7,775 nt of DNA from Prevotellaceae bacterium (GCA_031288855.1 JAITQQ010000050.1:1-7775); one strand, 5' to 3'; positions 1 through 7,565 are shown, counted from the stretch's first letter. Numbers and translations: made by a program. Notes: generated from the sequence alone by a model not told the origin.

Positions 1-1970
1 TCACGGAAGGCTGCGGCTTCGGCAAACTCCAATTTCTTGGCCGCCGCTTCCATGCGTTGACGGGCGACCTCAATGGCTTTTTCCAACTGGGCGGTGTCCA
101 TGTGGCCCACTACCGGGTCGGCAGCCATGAGCGCCGGATAGTCTTCCTCATCATAGTAGGCGGCGGTTTTAGCCGCTTCGCTGCCAATCATGGCGCGGGT
201 GTGTTTCGTTATCTGTTGCGGGATAATGTGATGTTGTTCGTTGTAGCGCAATTGTTTTTCGCGCCGGCGGTTTGTTTCATCAATCGTGGTTTGCATCGAG
301 TCGGTGATGGTATCGGCATACATGATGACCCGCCCGTTAAGATTACGCGCCGCACGTCCCGCCGTTTGCGTAAGCGCCCGCGCCGACCGCAAAAAGCCTT
401 CTTTGTCGGCATCCAGAATGGCTACAAGCGACACTTGCGGCAAGTCCAATCCCTCGCGCAACAGGTTTACTCCCACCAACACATCGAACAAGCCGCGTTG
501 CAAATCTTCAAGAATCTGCACACGCTCCAACGTTTCCACATCAGAATGGATGTAGCGGCAACGGATTCCCACGCGGTCGAAATATTTCGTCAATTCTTCG
601 GCCATGCGCTTGGTCAACGTAGTGACCAACACCCGCTCATCGTCGGCAGCGCGCCGTGCAATTTCTTCCATCAAATCGTCAATCTGGTTTCTCGTGGGGC
701 GCACTTCAATTATCGGGTCGAGCAAGCCGGTGGGGCGCACCAACTGTTCAATCACCACGCCTTCGCTTTGGCGCAATTCAAAATCGGCGGGCGTAGCGCT
801 CACATACACGGTTTGCCCGGTCATCTGTTCAAATTCGTCAAACGTCAGCGGCCGGTTGTCGGCTGCCGCAGGCAAGCGGAAACCATATTCAATCAGGGTT
901 TGCTTGCGCGAACGGTCGCCGCCGAACATGGCGCGAATCTGCGAAATGGTAACATGGCTTTCGTCAATGAATGTAATAAAATCATCCGGAAAATAATCGA
1001 GCAGGCAAAACGGGCGCGTACCGGCGGCACGGCCGTCAAAATAGCGCGAATAATTTTCAATGCCCGGGCAATAGCCCAATTCCTTAAGCAATTCTATGTC
1101 GTACTCTACCCTCGACTTCAATCGTTTTGCCTCCAAACTCTTTCCCATTGCGTTGAAGTAATCAACCTGTTTCACCATGTCATCTTGAATAGCGCGAATG
1201 GCGCTGTGCATGCGGTCTTTGGTGGTTACAAAAATATTTGCCGGATAAACCTGCACCATATCCGGCTCGTCAATCGTACGCCCGCCAAGCGGTTCAAAGG
1301 TTTCTATTTTTTCTATCTCATCGCCCCAGAACACCACGCGGTAGGCGTAGTCGGCATACGCGAGGTGGATATCCACCGTGTCGCCTTTAACCCTGAACAC
1401 GCCCCGCTTGAACTCCACTTCATTGCGCGAATAGAGCGCATCCACGAGCATATACAACAATTTGTTGCGCGACAACAATTGCCCGCGGCTCAGCGTAACG
1501 GTATTGGCTTCAAAATCGTCGGGATTGCCGATGCCGTACAAGCACGAAACGCTGGACACCACCACCACATCACGCCGCCCGGAGAGCAGTGACGAAGTCG
1601 TACTCAACCTTAATTTTTCAATTTCATCATTAATACTCAAATCTTTTTCGATGTAGGTATCCGTTGTGGGAAGGTAGGCTTCCGGCTGGTAATAATCGTA
1701 GTAGGACACAAAATATTCCACCGCATTTTCGGGGAAGAATGTTTTAAATTCGCCGTAGAGTTGCGCGGCCAGTGTTTTGTTGTGGCTCAGCACCAGTGCC
1801 GGGCGCTTGGTTTGCGCAATGACATTGGCCATGGTGAATGTTTTGCCCGACCCGGTAACGCCCAACAAGGTTGAACAAGGAACGCCCTTATTCAAGGCAT
1901 CGACCAACCCCGCAATAGCTTCGGGTTGGTCACCGGTGGGCGAATAGGCCGCTGTGAGTGTAAAATCCAT
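1..1970 (-). CDS. uvrB: UvrABC system protein B (excinuclease ABC subunit B), 3' end cut off by the window edge
   Basis: UvrB is the helicase-like, damage-verifying subunit of cytoplasmic nucleotide-excision repair: UvrA loads it on DNA and it then recruits UvrC. Translating the minus strand from the ATG at 1970-1968 gives 656 uninterrupted residues up to the window edge. Walker A GVTGSGKT is at residues 37-44. The Tyr-rich beta-hairpin that inserts between DNA strands follows at about 86-101 (YYDYYQPEAY core at 90-99). The Walker B/DEAD-type box is D336-E-S-H339, and helicase motif VI QTAGRAAR is at 535-542. The visible end (about 629-656) lies inside the C-terminal UVR motif that contacts UvrC, so compared with the roughly 670-residue family perhaps 15-25 residues are missing. 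The start has no Shine-Dalgarno sequence, only an A/T-rich leader, and sits 2 bp after the TAA of the upstream secreted-protein gene, which suggests translational coupling. All key motifs are intact. Identity is very secure. Confidence 0.97.
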   Translation of the reverse strand, partial: MDFTLTAAYSPTGDQPEAIAGLVDALNKGVPCSTLLGVTGSGKTFTMANVIAQTKRPALVLSHNKTLAAQLYGEFKTFFPENAVEYFVSYYDYYQPEAYLPTTDTYIEKDLSINDEIEKLRLSTTSSLLSGRRDVVVVSSVSCLYGIGNPDDFEANTVTLSRGQLLSRNKLLYMLVDALYSRNEVEFKRGVFRVKGDTVDIHLAYADYAYRVVFWGDEIEKIETFEPLGGRTIDEPDMVQVYPANIFVTTKDRMHSAIRAIQDDMVKQVDYFNAMGKSLEAKRLKSRVEYDIELLKELGYCPGIENYSRYFDGRAAGTRPFCLLDYFPDDFITFIDESHVTISQIRAMFGGDRSRKQTLIEYGFRLPAAADNRPLTFDEFEQMTGQTVYVSATPADFELRQSEGVVIEQLVRPTGLLDPIIEVRPTRNQIDDLMEEIARRAADDERVLVTTLTKRMAEELTKYFDRVGIRCRYIHSDVETLERVQILEDLQRGLFDVLVGVNLLREGLDLPQVSLVAILDADKEGFLRSARALTQTAGRAARNLNGRVIMYADTITDSMQTTIDETNRRREKQLRYNEQHHIIPQQITKHTRAMIGSEAAKTAAYYDEEDYPALMAADPVVGHMDTAQLEKAIEVARQRMEAAAKKLEFAEAAAFR

Positions 1971-1972
1971 AT

Positions 1973-3127
1973 TTATTTTGAACAGTTGGTCTTATTGAAG
2001 TATGCAGAACTAAAAGTATATGTGTTGGAATAAGGGCTCGGATAGTTTTTGCAATAACTGCGGATTTTGTATTCATACACCGTATCGGCTTCCAAATTGT
2101 CGAGGTACAGGTAAGGAACCGGCACATCTTTTCGTTCCCATTTTCTCGTATTCATATTTCGGAATAACACCGTATAACGGTTTGCTTCGGGTTGTTTCTC
2201 CCAACTCAATTCGGCGGCATATTCCGCAACAATTTCAATGCGCACGACGTCGGGCGACGTGCAGTTTCCTTTGTAGTTAAAGATGCGTACAGGCGAATAG
2301 CCTTGTCCCTCGAATATTTTAGATTCATATTCGCCGAAGAAGGCTTTGGCCTGCACCCTGTAGGCGTAACGGTGTTCATACGTTAAGGGAATTTGTAAAA
2401 AGTCAATCAGCAAAGACGTGTTGGTGGTTACCTTTTCAAATATGACCGGCAAGGTATGAAAGATGGGCTCAACGGCGCCTGTATAGTTGCGGGGTATTTC
2501 CACCATTTGGAAATGATATTCAATCCGCGACAAGCCCGACACCCTGTCGTGCCGCGGCGCCCATTCAAAATAGAAGCGTTTGTTTTCGCCCAAATAAATG
2601 TCGTCAAAATTTTTCGGGGAAGTAATCAGCGGCACTTTATTAAGGATAAACCATGCGTGCGCCGGCTGTTCTTCTATCGAAATCAACTTTCCGTTCGTAT
2701 CATAAGCGGCAAAAGTCAGTTTGTAGAATCCTCCGGGAAGCAACCCCTGACTATGATAATGGGCGGCCGTAATGCCTGTAAAGGACAAATTTTCCGTTTC
2801 AAAAAATCCTTTCAGGTCGCCGCCACAAAGCACCAGCGGCTTGTCGGGCGTGACCATCCATTTCGGCAGGTTATTCGGCGTTTTCGTTTTAAGGCGCAAG
2901 CCTGTGGTATTTTCCATCATCATACACAACGAGATTTGTACCGGGAACATGGTGCTGTTGTCACATTTGATTTGTACCGTAATCGCATTTGGTGAATTAA
3001 TGTAATCTTTAATATAAGGTGAATACGGAGGTTTGAGTTCCGTATCAATCCGCAACAAAGGTCTTTGAGCCACTGTGCCTATACTAATACAAACACAAAG
3101 AAGAAATATAAATAACCTCTTTACCAT
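1973..3127 (-). CDS. Secreted TANFOR-like / fibronectin type III domain protein, role unknown
   Basis: This 384-residue protein begins with a clear Sec signal peptide (Lys-Arg, then LFIFLLCVCISIG, likely cut near A20/Q21). An upstream in-frame ATG at 3187 would add 20 residues, but it lies inside the terminator of the preceding gene and upstream of the predicted promoter, so the start at 3127 is preferred. Residues 22 to about 280 resemble, from memory, the N-terminal region of Bacteroidota exported proteins annotated as TANFOR or fibronectin type III proteins. Landmarks are PPYSPYIKDY (33-42), NLSFTGIT (113-120), GFYKLTF (133-139), AWFILNKVPL (158-167) and FEWAPRH (187-193). Residues about 288-375 form a C-terminal fibronectin type III fold (LSWE at 307-310, YEYKIRSYC at 351-359). 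There is no lipobox, membrane anchor or recognisable type IX secretion C-terminal domain, so periplasm or cell-surface association is inferred only. It is the first gene of a probable two-gene unit with uvrB. I know no functional link between the two. The family assignment is less certain than the gene itself. Confidence 0.9.
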   Translation of the reverse strand: MVKRLFIFLLCVCISIGTVAQRPLLRIDTELKPPYSPYIKDYINSPNAITVQIKCDNSTMFPVQISLCMMMENTTGLRLKTKTPNNLPKWMVTPDKPLVLCGGDLKGFFETENLSFTGITAAHYHSQGLLPGGFYKLTFAAYDTNGKLISIEEQPAHAWFILNKVPLITSPKNFDDIYLGENKRFYFEWAPRHDRVSGLSRIEYHFQMVEIPRNYTGAVEPIFHTLPVIFEKVTTNTSLLIDFLQIPLTYEHRYAYRVQAKAFFGEYESKIFEGQGYSPVRIFNYKGNCTSPDVVRIEIVAEYAAELSWEKQPEANRYTVLFRNMNTRKWERKDVPVPYLYLDNLEADTVYEYKIRSYCKNYPSPYSNTYTFSSAYFNKTNCSK

Positions 3128-3144
3128 TATAAGGCGGTAATAGA

Positions 3145-3172
3145 CAAAGATACTATTTTTTTGTAAAATCAA
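3145..3172 (-). promoter_or_regulatory. Bacteroidota-type promoter for the fibronectin III gene and uvrB
   Basis: On the minus strand a perfect TAnnTTTG box (TATCTTTG, 3152-3145) lies 17 nt downstream of a TTG (3172-3170). This matches the known Bacteroidota layout of a TTG/TTTG -33 box and a TAnnTTTG -7 box. Transcription would begin near 3138, giving a leader of about 10 nt before the ATG at 3127. It sits immediately downstream of the intrinsic terminator of the preceding gene, so it would give the secreted-protein/uvrB pair independent expression. No SOS-type operator was recognised. Confidence 0.7.
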
Positions 3173-3173
3173 T

Positions 3174-3206
3174 AAAAAAAGCGGCAAGAAAAATATTCCT
3201 GCCGCT
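3174..3206 (-). terminator. Intrinsic terminator after the TPR gene
   Basis: Read on the minus strand, 3206-3196 pairs with 3190-3180 in an 11-bp stem (AGCGGCAGGAA with UUCUUGCCGCU, including one G-U pair) around a 5-nt loop. A run of seven or more U residues follows at once (3180-3174), then further A/T-rich sequence. It begins about 20 nt past the stop codon of the TPR gene at 3227. The shape is that of a strong Rho-independent terminator. Confidence 0.9.
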
Positions 3207-3226
3207 ACAATGCCGACAATAACAGG

Positions 3227-4516
3227 CTACATTTCCTGTAATTTAGTATTGAAGAATTCGTATTTCTGCTGCATTTCCGGGCTTTTATCACGCAAGCGGA
3301 AGTAGAGGCTTTTTAATGATTCCAGTACCGCCACTTCCGAACTTTGCAAGTCGTATGCATGTTCAAGGAAAGGCAATGACAGGTCAAAATATTTATCAAC
3401 CTCTTTGGCCATTTCCGCATATTTTTTGTCATCGGGCTCCATCGCCGCCTCATTTTGTACTTGTACGGCTTTATTGAAATAAAGAGCGCCCAGCGAATAG
3501 TTGGCATAGAAGTTATTTTCGTCTTTTTCCAAGGCCTGTGTATAGGACAGTACCGCATTCTCGGGGTCGTTCATTTGTTCATACACCACGCCTTGGGCGT
3601 AATACAAGCTGGAATTCTCGGGGTCGTTTTGCTGTGCCTGTTCAATGTAGGGCAATACTTTTTTCGGGTCTTCGCCACGTTGCAGGAAAGTATTGATTAA
3701 TCCGATAATGACACTTTGGTTGGTCGGGTATTTGGCCAAGCCTTCGGTAAGTATTTGTATCGATGTAGTCGTGTCGCCGGTAAGCTGCAACACGTCTGCG
3801 TAGGAAGCGTATAAATCGCCGTCTTGGGCATATCCCAAATTAAGGGCTTTCCCAAAATATTCCAATGCTTTGATATTATCGCCGGCCAAGCGGGCTATAA
3901 CGCCGGCATAATAAGTCACCAGTGTATCCGTTTTACCTATCAGCGGGTTTCCCGAACAGGCCAACGCCCCTTCATAATTCGACAATGCGTCATGGTATTT
4001 GTGTAAATTATAGGCGGCATACGCATCGGTTATGAATTTGGTTTGCAAATTTTCCAACCCTTCCTTAATTTTTTTCGTGTTAGCGCCCTTTCCGTCTAAC
4101 GAGATGGCTTCTTCGTAGGATTTAAGCGCAGCGAACAGCGGGCCGTCTATCGAATAAGTAGCTACCCAGAAAGCCAACATGCCTTTGTCGTCATAATACA
4201 ACTTTTTGTTGCCATAGACATCTACTTCATACAGCGTTCCATCCACTTCTTCCTGTATGGTTTCCTTCACTTTTTCCGTAGCCAAAGCCAATCGAACGTC
4301 ACGGTTCGACATGTTCAGCATTACATTTTTCACAGGCTCTTCCCAAACATCAGCAAACAATTCCGCCCTGGAAATCCAGGTTTTGGCTTGCGCCGCTTTT
4401 TTGGGATTCCGGATTTCCTCGTCGCTCTTTGCAACTTTAGACGATAACTTAGAGGCGTCTTGTGCCATAAGATGTGTGGCAGCCAAGAAAGACAGTATAA
4501 GCAATAATTTCTTCAT
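3227..4516 (-). CDS. Exported tetratricopeptide-repeat protein, function unknown
   Basis: This 429-residue protein has an N-terminal Sec signal peptide (MKKLLLILSFLAATHLMAQ, cleavage expected near 19/20), so it probably acts in the periplasm. No lipobox Cys follows the hydrophobic core. A charged Lys/Glu-rich stretch (20-95) comes first. TPR helical pairs then follow: about 162-188 (AYAAYNLHKYHDALSNYEGAL), 202-228, 235-263, 268-298, 303-332 (the most canonical, with YYAQGVVYEQMNDPENAVLSY) and a looser one from 337, interrupted by a polar insert near 352-375; a last helical pair spans about 376-406. TPRs are protein-interaction scaffolds and no catalytic motif is visible. The gene follows gyrA after 66 bp without a terminator between them, so readthrough from gyrA is likely, with a possible promoter of its own at 4558-4565. 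From memory a TPR gene next to gyrA is common in Bacteroidales. No specific function is proposed. Confidence 0.93.
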   Translation of the reverse strand: MKKLLLILSFLAATHLMAQDASKLSSKVAKSDEEIRNPKKAAQAKTWISRAELFADVWEEPVKNVMLNMSNRDVRLALATEKVKETIQEEVDGTLYEVDVYGNKKLYYDDKGMLAFWVATYSIDGPLFAALKSYEEAISLDGKGANTKKIKEGLENLQTKFITDAYAAYNLHKYHDALSNYEGALACSGNPLIGKTDTLVTYYAGVIARLAGDNIKALEYFGKALNLGYAQDGDLYASYADVLQLTGDTTTSIQILTEGLAKYPTNQSVIIGLINTFLQRGEDPKKVLPYIEQAQQNDPENSSLYYAQGVVYEQMNDPENAVLSYTQALEKDENNFYANYSLGALYFNKAVQVQNEAAMEPDDKKYAEMAKEVDKYFDLSLPFLEHAYDLQSSEVAVLESLKSLYFRLRDKSPEMQQKYEFFNTKLQEM

Positions 4517-4557
4517 AGTATTTAATTTTTTTCCCTGATTGCAGGTTAAAGTTTATA

Positions 4558-4565
4558 CAAATGTA
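4558..4565 (-). promoter_or_regulatory. Possible -7 box of an internal promoter for the TPR gene
   Basis: TACATTTG on the minus strand matches TAnnTTTG exactly and lies 41 nt upstream of the TPR start codon, in the short gyrA-TPR gap. The predicted leader would be about 35 nt. No convincing TTG -33 box is found at the expected distance, which falls in the 3' end of gyrA, so activity is uncertain. Confidence 0.4.
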
Positions 4566-4582
4566 CAAAAAAATTTGATACG

Positions 4583-7090
4583 TTATACTTCCGTCTCCTC
4601 TTTTTGTTCTTGCCGGCCGTCATCTTCACTTTTGTTCACTTTACACACGGCAGCGATATTGTCTTTTCCTTTCAGGTTAATTAACTTAACCCCCTGAGTA
4701 ACACGCCCCGTGACACGTATATCCGATATGGCCATCCGGATGGTAAGGCCCGATTTATTGATAATCATCAAATCGTTTTCATCGGTTACCTCTTTCATGG
4801 CGATTAAGGCGCCTGTTTTTTCGGTTACATTGATGGTCCTTACACCTTTTCCGCCCCGGTTGGTTGTCCGGTAATCTTCCAGGCCGGAGCGCTTGCCGTA
4901 GCCGTTTTCACTCACCACCATGATGTTGATTTTGTCCTTGTCGGGCGACTGGGTATCGACGCAAATCATGCTGATAACCTCGTTGCCTTCTTCAATGCTG
5001 ATGCCCCGCACGCCGGCGCCGGTACGGCCAATGGCGCGTACTTTGTCTTCGTGGAAGCGTACACATTTCCCACTGCGGGCGGCCAGTAAAATATCGCACT
5101 TGCCGTTGGTGAGAATGGCTTCAAGCAGCTCGTCGCCATCGCGCACGGTAATGGCATTTACGCCATTGGAGCGTGGGCGCGAGTAAGCCTCCAACAGGGT
5201 TTTCTTCACCGTGCCGCGTTTGGTACACAACACAATGTAGTTGTTGTTGATGTAGGCGTCATCATTCAGGGTTTTCACGTTGATGTAGGCGCAAATCTTG
5301 TCGTCGGGCTCAAGATTGATTACGTTCTGTATGGCACGCCCCTTGGATACTTTAGTACCTTCGGGCACATCATACACTTTGAGCCAGAAGCAACGCCCTT
5401 TCTGGCTAAAGAAGAGCATTGTGCTGTGCATATTGGCCACATAGATGTGTTCGAGGAAATCCTCGTCGCGGGTATTGCTACCCTTGGCGCCTACTCCGCC
5501 GCGGTTTTGCAGGCGGTATTCGGCCAACGACGTGCGCTTGATGTAGCCCATGTGCGAAATGGTAATCACCATGTCTTCATCGGCATAAAAATCTTCGGGA
5601 TTAAACTCGCCGGCGGCCATTACAATGTCGGTACAGCGCGCGTCGCCATACTTTTCACGCACCGCGATGGTTTCATCTTTCACAATTTGTAATTGCAATT
5701 TTTCATCGCCTAAAATTTTATTATACTCAGCAATGAGCCGCTGCAATTCGGCATATTCGTCTTTAATTTTATCGCGCTCCAGCCCGGTAAGTTGGCGCAA
5801 GCGCATTTCGATAATGGCATTGGCCTGAATTTCGGAAAGGCCGAATTTCTCCATCAGCCCGGTGCGGGCGTCTTCGGGCGTTTTAGACGCGCGAATCAGC
5901 GCAATCACTTCATCGAGATGGTCCAACGCAATCAACAATCCTTCGAGGATGTGCGCCCGCTTTTCGGCTTGCTCCAACTCATAGCGGGTGCGGCGCACCA
6001 CCACTTCATGGCGGTGGTCTACAAAATACCTGATGAGCTGTTTGAGGTTCAGCAGGCGCGGGCGGCCGTCAACCAACGCAATGTTGTTGATGGAAAACGA
6101 CGTTTGAAACTGGGTATATTTAAACAGGTTGTTGAGCACTACATTCGCCACAGCGCCCTGTTTGAGCTTCACCACCACACGCATGCCATTGCGGTCGCTC
6201 TCGTCGTTCACGAACGAAATGCCCTCCAATTTCTTTTCTTCTACCAAGCCGGCAATTTTTTCAATAAGTTCGCGCCGGTTTACCTGATAAGGAATTTCGG
6301 TAGCCACAATGGTTTCGCGGCCGCTTGCCGAAACTTCAATTTCGGTTTTGGCGCGAATAACCACCCGCCCCCGTCCGGTTTCGTAGGCTTCTTTAATCCC
6401 CTGCAAACCGTAAATGATGCCGCCGGTTGGAAAATCGGGCGCTTTCACATGATGCAACAACTCATCGATAGTAATATCTTTGTTGTCGATATACGCACAA
6501 ATGGCATTGCATATTTCGGTAAGGTTGTGCGGCGCCATATTGGTAGCCATTCCCACCGCAATGCCTGATGCGCCGTTAACCAGAAGCAGCGGTATTTTCG
6601 TAGCCAACACCGTAGGCTCTACGTATTCGTCGCTGTAGTTCGGCCGGAAATCAACCGTATTTTTGTCGAGGTCTATCAGTACGTCTTCCGACATTTTTTG
6701 AAGGCGCGCCTCCGTATAACGCATGGCGGCGGCGGCGTCACCGTCAACCGAGCCGAAGTTTCCCTGCCCGTCAACCAGCCGGTAGCGCAAGCTCCATTCC
6801 TGTGCCATGCGCACCATTGCTTCGTAGAGCGCCGAGTCACCGTGCGGGTGGTATTTCCCCATCACGTCGCCCACAATACGCGCCGATTTTTTATAAGGCT
6901 TTCCGTGCGACAGCCCCAACTCCGACATGCCGTAAAGAATACGCCGGTGCACGGGTTTCAAGCCGTCGCGCACGTCGGGGAGCGCCCTGGATACAATTAC
7001 CGACATGGAGTAATCAATATAAGAAGATTTCATTTCTTCTTCAATATTGACTTTAATGATGTGCCCTGTATTTTCGCTATTTTCTGTCAT
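4583..7090 (-). CDS. gyrA: DNA gyrase subunit A
   Basis: GyrA is the DNA-breaking and rejoining subunit of the type IIA topoisomerase that introduces negative supercoils in an A2B2 complex with GyrB. The 835-residue product is normal length for Bacteroidota. The winged-helix breakage domain begins near residue 27 ([20 protein letters not shown]). The catalytic pair is R124-Y125 in [10 protein letters not shown]. The quinolone-resistance region [18 protein letters not shown] carries Ser86 and Glu90, equivalent to E. coli Ser83 and Asp87. The tower and coiled-coil region with [17 protein letters not shown] follows, around residues 430-450. The C-terminal beta-pinwheel includes NRGGVG at 529-534 and a GyrA-box-like NRGGKG at 744-749, which marks gyrase rather than topoisomerase IV ParC. 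The tail is acidic. The ATG at 7090 gives the expected short N-terminal extension, and no Shine-Dalgarno sequence precedes it. Nothing indicates truncation or a resistance substitution at Ser86. Confidence 0.98.
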   Translation of the reverse strand: MTENSENTGHIIKVNIEEEMKSSYIDYSMSVIVSRALPDVRDGLKPVHRRILYGMSELGLSHGKPYKKSARIVGDVMGKYHPHGDSALYEAMVRMAQEWSLRYRLVDGQGNFGSVDGDAAAAMRYTEARLQKMSEDVLIDLDKNTVDFRPNYSDEYVEPTVLATKIPLLLVNGASGIAVGMATNMAPHNLTEICNAICAYIDNKDITIDELLHHVKAPDFPTGGIIYGLQGIKEAYETGRGRVVIRAKTEIEVSASGRETIVATEIPYQVNRRELIEKIAGLVEEKKLEGISFVNDESDRNGMRVVVKLKQGAVANVVLNNLFKYTQFQTSFSINNIALVDGRPRLLNLKQLIRYFVDHRHEVVVRRTRYELEQAEKRAHILEGLLIALDHLDEVIALIRASKTPEDARTGLMEKFGLSEIQANAIIEMRLRQLTGLERDKIKDEYAELQRLIAEYNKILGDEKLQLQIVKDETIAVREKYGDARCTDIVMAAGEFNPEDFYADEDMVITISHMGYIKRTSLAEYRLQNRGGVGAKGSNTRDEDFLEHIYVANMHSTMLFFSQKGRCFWLKVYDVPEGTKVSKGRAIQNVINLEPDDKICAYINVKTLNDDAYINNNYIVLCTKRGTVKKTLLEAYSRPRSNGVNAITVRDGDELLEAILTNGKCDILLAARSGKCVRFHEDKVRAIGRTGAGVRGISIEEGNEVISMICVDTQSPDKDKINIMVVSENGYGKRSGLEDYRTTNRGGKGVRTINVTEKTGALIAMKEVTDENDLMIINKSGLTIRMAISDIRVTGRVTQGVKLINLKGKDNIAAVCKVNKSEDDGRQEQKEETEV

Positions 7091-7116
7091 CGATTAATAA
7101 GTTTACAAAAGGAGCG

Positions 7117-7160
7117 CTAAGGTACGAAAAAATATCGGAAAAACGCGTTATTTTCACAAA
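7117..7160 (-). promoter_or_regulatory. Probable gyrA promoter region, two candidate cores
   Basis: Two imperfect Bacteroidota-type cores lie in the A/T-rich 60 bp upstream of gyrA. One is TACCTTAG (7124-7117), one mismatch from TAnnTTTG but without a clear -33 box. The other is TATTTTTT (7134-7127), also one mismatch, with TTTG at 7160-7157 placed 22 nt upstream. Either would give a leader of roughly 20-35 nt. The choice between them cannot be made by eye. Confidence 0.35.
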
Positions 7161-7189
7161 GAATTTTCAACAGCGCCGCCGCCCCTGCG

Positions 7190-7266
7190 GGGAATGGTTA
7201 ACGGTGAACGGAAAACGGAAAACGGAAAATGGGGAACGGGGAACGGAAAATGGGGAACGGAAAACG
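7190..7266. repeat. Heptamer tandem array A (11 units of 7 bp)
   Basis: Eleven consecutive 7-bp units fit without any gap: GGGAATG, GTTAACG, GTGAACG, then GAAAACG, GAAAACG, GAAAATG, GGGAACG, GGGAACG, GAAAATG, GGGAACG and GAAAACG. Positions 1, 4, 5 and 7 are invariant except in the TT variant's neighbourhood. Positions 2-3 are nearly always AA or GG, and position 6 is C or T. Because 7 is not a multiple of 3, the array is open in several frames and yields a 21-bp (seven-residue) peptide periodicity. Confidence 0.93.
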
Positions 7267-7278
7267 GCCAATTGCCCT

Positions 7279-7297
7279 CACATTCCGTAGGAATGTG
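7279..7297. repeat. Perfect hairpin 1, loop GTA
   Basis: CACATTCC and GGAATGTG are exact reverse complements of 8 bp separated by GTA, so the centre reads CCGTAGG. There is no T-tract on either side, so it is not an intrinsic terminator. Confidence 0.9.
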
Positions 7298-7332
7298 CCG
7301 CTTGGTAGAAACCGGAATATCCCCATTAATGT

Positions 7333-7351
7333 TGCATCCTGTAGGGATGCA
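7333..7351. repeat. Perfect hairpin 2, loop TGTAG
   Basis: TGCATCC (7333-7339) and GGATGCA (7345-7351) form a 7-bp perfect stem. The centre CCTGTAGGG is a variant of the CCGTAGG core of hairpin 1. No T-tract adjoins it. Confidence 0.85.
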
Positions 7352-7359
7352 TCCCTGAC

Positions 7360-7435
7360 GGCACACCGCGCATTGCCCCCATGTTCCGTAGGGGCGCACC
7401 TGTGTGTGCGCCCTTGACCGGGCACACCGCGCATT
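7360..7435. repeat. 15-bp direct repeat pair, 61-bp period
   Basis: GGCACACCGCGCATT occurs exactly at 7360-7374 and again at 7421-7435. Each copy lies shortly downstream of a GTAGGG-centred element that ends in a CCCTGAC or CCCTTGAC string, so they appear to be the right-hand ends of two diverged copies of one longer element rather than a chance match. Confidence 0.85.
7392..7413. repeat. Perfect hairpin 3, GC-rich
   Basis: GGGCGCAC (7392-7399) and GTGCGCCC (7406-7413) form an 8-bp stem with a 6-nt loop. It is preceded immediately by TTCCGTAG, so the CCGTAGG core lies at its left edge instead of at the centre. The form GTAGGGGCGCAC...GTGCGCCC resembles small palindromic repeats I recall from many bacterial genomes, but I cannot name the family. 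Confidence 0.85.
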
Positions 7436-7444
7436 ACGGTATTT

Positions 7445-7460
7445 CATTCCGCGCGGAATG
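7445..7460. repeat. 16-bp perfect palindrome
   Basis: CATTCCGCGCGGAATG is identical to its own reverse complement. Its CATTCC/GGAATG arms are the same as those of hairpin 1 with GCGC in place of GTA at the centre, which suggests a shared origin with a changed loop. Confidence 0.9.
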
Positions 7461-7462
7461 GC

Positions 7463-7480
7463 GGCGTTGCGCGCAACGCC
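7463..7480. repeat. 18-bp perfect palindrome
   Basis: GGCGTTGCGCGCAACGCC is an exact palindrome 2 bp after the previous one. It is followed directly by CCTACGG (7481-7487), an inverted copy of the CCGTAGG core. Confidence 0.9.
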
Positions 7481-7565
7481 CCTACGGTGCGCCGCGCGGG
7501 TTTGCCCCCGCACGTGCCTACCCCCCGGGTGGCGGCGCTGCGCGCCTTGCCCGGGGTTATGCAAA

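Noticed and set aside
57..1592. 511-codon open frame on the plus strand opposite uvrB
   Set aside because: It is exactly antisense to the well-conserved uvrB frame; its translation is rich in His, Phe, Arg and Gln with no domain, as expected of a reverse-complement shadow caused by codon bias.
2456..2995. 179-codon open frame on the plus strand opposite the fibronectin III gene
   Set aside because: The minus-strand frame has a signal peptide, a promoter and family-like motifs; the plus-strand product has none.
3127..3187. Longer start of the fibronectin III protein at 3187
   Set aside because: It would place the start codon inside the terminator stem and upstream of the predicted transcription start, and it would bury the signal peptide behind a 20-residue extension.
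4536..4547. Small dyad CCTG-ATTG-CAGG between gyrA and the TPR gene
   Set aside because: Only 4-bp arms and no T-tract downstream in the direction of transcription; too weak to call a terminator or operator.
5792..6568. 258-codon open frame on the plus strand opposite gyrA
   Set aside because: Antisense to conserved gyrA motifs and of shadow-like composition; no start context or recognisable domain.
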